Shown here in pieces: positions 62,261 through 64,000 of a DNA stretch of 64,000 bases. A program made the position numbers and the translations under genes. Source of the stretch: Ruminococcus sp. (GTDB lineage: Bacteria > Bacillota > Clostridia > Oscillospirales > Ruminococcaceae). The notes under the pieces are model-generated. The model had not been told where the DNA came from. It saw nothing but the letters and a program-made list of their open reading frames with translations, and did no database searches. The stretch is from positions 62,001 to 126,000 of the forward strand of contig JAGAJO010000008.1 of the NCBI GenBank assembly GCA_017626015.1. Reading direction: 5' to 3'. Numbering within the stretch: position 1 is the stretch's first letter; the number at the start of each line of letters is the position of its first letter.

Positions 62261-62924
62261 AAAACAGCTTAGCGGAATGATCTCCGTTTACTGCGATGAA
62301 TTTAAAAGCACGGATATTTCAGGATATGAGGATTTTGAATTTTCAGACGGCTTTGACCGCAGAATGAACAGACTGCTTAAAAGCAGGAAAAAGGTATACT
62401 ATCCGCTTATAAAGACTACGGGAAGGAAGATCGCTTCGCTTATTGCAGCGGCTCTGCTTATGGGTGCGGTTACCGTTGCCGCATATGAGCCGGCAAGAAA
62501 CGCCGTCAGGGATTTTATAATAAATATCTTCTCGGATCATTCCGTAGTTTTGTATGCAGAGGCGGCTGAGGACGGACAAGCTGCTAAAATAATGCATGAA
62601 TACAGCCTCACCGTTCCTGAGGGCTATGTATTTGACGAAAACGAATCGGAAATAACCGAGCATTATATTTATAAGAAATATTATTCTCAGGACGGTACTG
62701 GGGTGCTGACATTCTATCAGATAATAGAAAATTCATATAAGGGATATTTTGACAATGAATATACTGTGTTTGAACGCAAGAAGGATAAAAATGGGGAAGA
62801 AATAATCGTCAGCAAGGCGGATGACTACATATGCGTTATCTGGCAAGACGATCAGTATGTGTTCGAGCTGAGCGGATCTATGACAGAAAGCGAGATAATG
62901 GATATTTATTATTCAGTGGAATAG
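62247..62924 (+). CDS. DUF4367-type putative anti-sigma factor
   Basis: The 225-residue protein begins with GTG inside the sigma gene. It has a cytoplasmic N-terminal part (1-65, FSDGFDRRMNRLLKSRKK), one transmembrane helix (about 70-88) and an extracytoplasmic DUF4367 domain (about 120-225: HEYSLTVPEGYVF, YQIIENSYKGYF, CVIWQDDQYVFELSGSM). This domain is common in Firmicutes proteins encoded next to ECF sigma factors, and the topology suits a regulated anti-sigma. No zinc-binding anti-sigma HxxxCxxC motif is seen. Overlap with the sigma gene supports coupled production. Confidence 0.85.
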   Translation: MNDLKKQLSGMISVYCDEFKSTDISGYEDFEFSDGFDRRMNRLLKSRKKVYYPLIKTTGRKIASLIAAALLMGAVTVAAYEPARNAVRDFIINIFSDHSVVLYAEAAEDGQAAKIMHEYSLTVPEGYVFDENESEITEHYIYKKYYSQDGTGVLTFYQIIENSYKGYFDNEYTVFERKKDKNGEEIIVSKADDYICVIWQDDQYVFELSGSMTESEIMDIYYSVE

Positions 62925-62933
62925 GCATATGAG

Positions 62934-62965
62934 ATCCGGACTGTAAAATGCAGTCCGGATTTGTT
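62934..62965 (+). terminator. Terminator of the sigma/anti-sigma operon
   Basis: A perfect 10-bp stem ATCCGGACTG / CAGTCCGGAT (62934-62960) is followed by TTGTTT. Confidence 0.85.
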
Positions 62966-63084
62966 TATTTTCTACAAAAATCTACATTATCAGACACTTA
63001 AAATTATTTATAGATACAAACTTTAAAAAAATCCCGTCCGAAATTGTCGTTTTAAGGATTATAGTGTAAAGAGGAGGTGTTTTC

Positions 63085-63519
63085 ATGAAAAAATTATTCA
63101 GTATTATGCTGGCAATGGTGGTTACACTGCTTTGCACACTGTCCGTTTCGGCGACCGACATAGGCTGGGGAAATATGGACGATAATATCGGCGGAACAGC
63201 CGAGCCTAACTGGAATTATACCTATTCCGCAAAAGCGATGATAAGCGTCAGCGGAGATGAGGTGACCGGTACGAGTACCGTAGACGGTAATTCAAGCGTT
63301 ACCAAGATCACCATCACCACTGAGCTTCAGCTTAAGGAAGGCAATTCATGGAGGTCGATCGACGGCAGAGGAACAACGGTATTTACTCGTCATGGTTCAT
63401 TTACCCATACCTTCAAAGATGTTTCAGACGGTACATACCGCATCAAAACCATCGGCAGAGTGTATGTAGGCGACAAATATGAGACCGTATACGCATACAG
63501 CACTGAAATGACCGTCTGA
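63085..63519 (+). CDS. Small secreted protein
   Basis: The 144-residue protein has a clear signal peptide (MKKLFSIMLAMVVTLLCTLS, cleavage after VSA near residue 24) and an all-beta mature domain of about 120 residues rich in Thr, Ser and Gly (SVSGDEVTGTSTVDGNSSVT then KITITTELQLKEGNSWRSI). It resembles small secreted beta-sandwich proteins that are common in Firmicutes and have no known function. AGAGGAGGTG precedes the ATG. It has its own terminator and directly follows the ECF sigma operon, so it may be a regulated target. Confidence 0.8.
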   Translation: MKKLFSIMLAMVVTLLCTLSVSATDIGWGNMDDNIGGTAEPNWNYTYSAKAMISVSGDEVTGTSTVDGNSSVTKITITTELQLKEGNSWRSIDGRGTTVFTRHGSFTHTFKDVSDGTYRIKTIGRVYVGDKYETVYAYSTEMTV

Positions 63520-63550
63520 CGGCAAAGCTATGCTGAAAGGCAGACAATGA

Positions 63551-63590
63551 AACAAAAACAGGCGTTGATCTTTATGATCGGCGCCTGTTT
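63551..63590 (+). terminator. Terminator of the small secreted protein gene
   Basis: AAACAGGCG and CGCCTGTTT, with an inner GATC/GATC pairing, form a stem (about 63554-63590) followed by TCCGTTTTT. A short open frame starting at 63547 runs through it and the adjoining repeat and is rejected. Confidence 0.8.
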
Positions 63591-63611
63591 TCCGTTTTTA
63601 TGGGTTTTGGT

Positions 63612-63765
63612 CACGGAGATCGATTTTCAGAATACCGAACAAAAACTTTGTATATTTGTTGTTCTTTCCCGCCGAACGGCGTGGAAAGATCAACTCAGGC
63701 TTCTATACTCCGGGCTAAAGTACGACATTTTGTTATGATTAAAATGTTTGATCGTTAAAAGGTTC
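63612..63765. repeat. MITE-like repeat family 1, copy D
   Basis: The left end CACGGAGATCGATTTTCAG matches the terminal repeat of copy C (reverse orientation). The inner parts AACAAAAACTTTGTATATTT and AAAGTACGACATTTTGTTAT also match copy C. The central hairpin (GTTGTTCTTTCC / GGAAAGATCAAC) is imperfect and the right terminal repeat has decayed. It lies between the secreted protein gene and the promoter at 63779. Confidence 0.7.
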
Positions 63766-63778
63766 GGGTCTGAAAAGC

Positions 63779-63807
63779 TTGACAAGGCGTATCAAAATCT
63801 GTATAAT
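63779..63807 (+). promoter_or_regulatory. Promoter of the last, partial gene
   Basis: Full consensus TTGACA (63779-63784), 17-base spacer, TATAAT (63802-63807). Confidence 0.8.
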
Positions 63808-63853
63808 TATTTTGTATGTTCAGAAAATAAGCACTTTTAAGGGGGGATATCCT

Positions 63854-64000
63854 TTGCCGGGATCGTCTGCAAGATCGGTCAAACTGAAAAAATCGGTATC
63901 GGCTGCAATTCTGCTGGCTATGTTCGCCGCAGGAATGATAATCAGCATGATCCTGCTTGATCCTCCCGATATTTATATAAGCGAAATATGCTCCTCCAAC
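63854..64000 (+). CDS. N-terminus of a membrane/secreted protein, probably lamin-tail or CotH-type (cut by window edge)
   Basis: Only 49 codons are visible. The start is TTG, eight bases after AAGGGGGG and about 45 bases after the consensus promoter. The protein begins MPGSSARSVKLKKSVSAAIL, has one hydrophobic segment (about 16-35), and reaches DIYISEICSSN, the typical first strand of lamin-tail domains that often precede CotH kinase-like domains in surface proteins of Ruminococcus. The assignment is based on that short motif and is tentative. Confidence 0.5.
   Translation, partial: MPGSSARSVKLKKSVSAAILLAMFAAGMIISMILLDPPDIYISEICSSN

Noticed and set aside
63547-63738. 63-codon open frame
   Set aside because: It begins in the terminator of the small secreted protein gene and continues through the family 1 repeat.

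Overview
The window looks like chromosomal DNA from a Gram-positive anaerobe of the Clostridia, most likely a Ruminococcus-like member of the Oscillospiraceae. This is inferred from gene content, not from a database match. The supporting signs are strong GGAGG ribosome-binding sites, frequent GTG/TTG starts, many TTGnnn-N17-TATAAT promoters, a T-box leader, wall-binding repeats, a cohesin-like domain, GH25 and GH31 enzymes, an LCP protein and formate-THF ligase. No rRNA, tRNA, CRISPR array, prophage or transposase gene was found. Two families of short non-coding repeats with terminal inverted repeats were found.

Layout. 1-3.4 kb (minus strand): the 5' part of an L-fucose isomerase-like gene, a membrane-anchored secreted protein, and a LolD/MacB-type ABC ATPase without a permease. 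3.8-7.6 kb: a membrane-anchored protein built of wall-binding repeats, and an LCP-family wall-polymer ligase. 8-12.5 kb: pyrG, recG and a small membrane protein. 12.6-25.5 kb: a type IV pilus system with pilC, a pilM-pilN fusion, pilO, a 771-residue GspK/PilX-like minor pilin, two further prepilins (one with InlB-type repeats), pilD on the opposite strand, pilB and pilT. 25.6-28.8 kb: a DUF3783 protein, a DMT transporter, and a TPM-like protein next to PspA. 28.8-36.5 kb (minus strand): a GH31 alpha-xylosidase, a DUF1349 protein, a CapA lipoprotein, an IspD/TarI-like cytidylyltransferase, a frameshifted isoprenylcysteine methyltransferase-like gene and PRPP synthetase.

36.9-50 kb: an L,D-transpeptidase, fhs, a DUF3810 zinc-protease-like protein, a HIT protein, an ABM-domain protein, tsaE-tsaB-rpiB, a secreted GH25 lysozyme with fibronectin-like repeats, rimO and pgsA. 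50-52.6 kb: a cysteine T-box followed by cysE and cysS. 52.6-58 kb: a membrane-anchored cyclophilin-like protein that has lost the catalytic FHR motif, a tail-anchored J-domain-like protein, two uncharacterised proteins and a canonical cyclophilin. 58-64 kb: a soluble LacI-type sensor fused to a GGDEF domain, a membrane-anchored cohesin-like protein, an ECF sigma factor with its DUF4367 partner, a small secreted protein, and the start of a lamin-tail/CotH-like protein.

A theme running through the window is the cell surface: pili, wall-binding proteins, wall remodelling (LCP, L,D-transpeptidase, GH25), envelope stress (PspA, ECF sigma) and a cohesin-type surface protein. The features most worth follow-up are the pilus locus with its very large adhesin-like minor pilins, the two MITE-like repeat families (one copy with a 9-bp target duplication and a second family lying between cysE and cysS), and the membrane-bound cohesin protein with a cytoplasmic tail.
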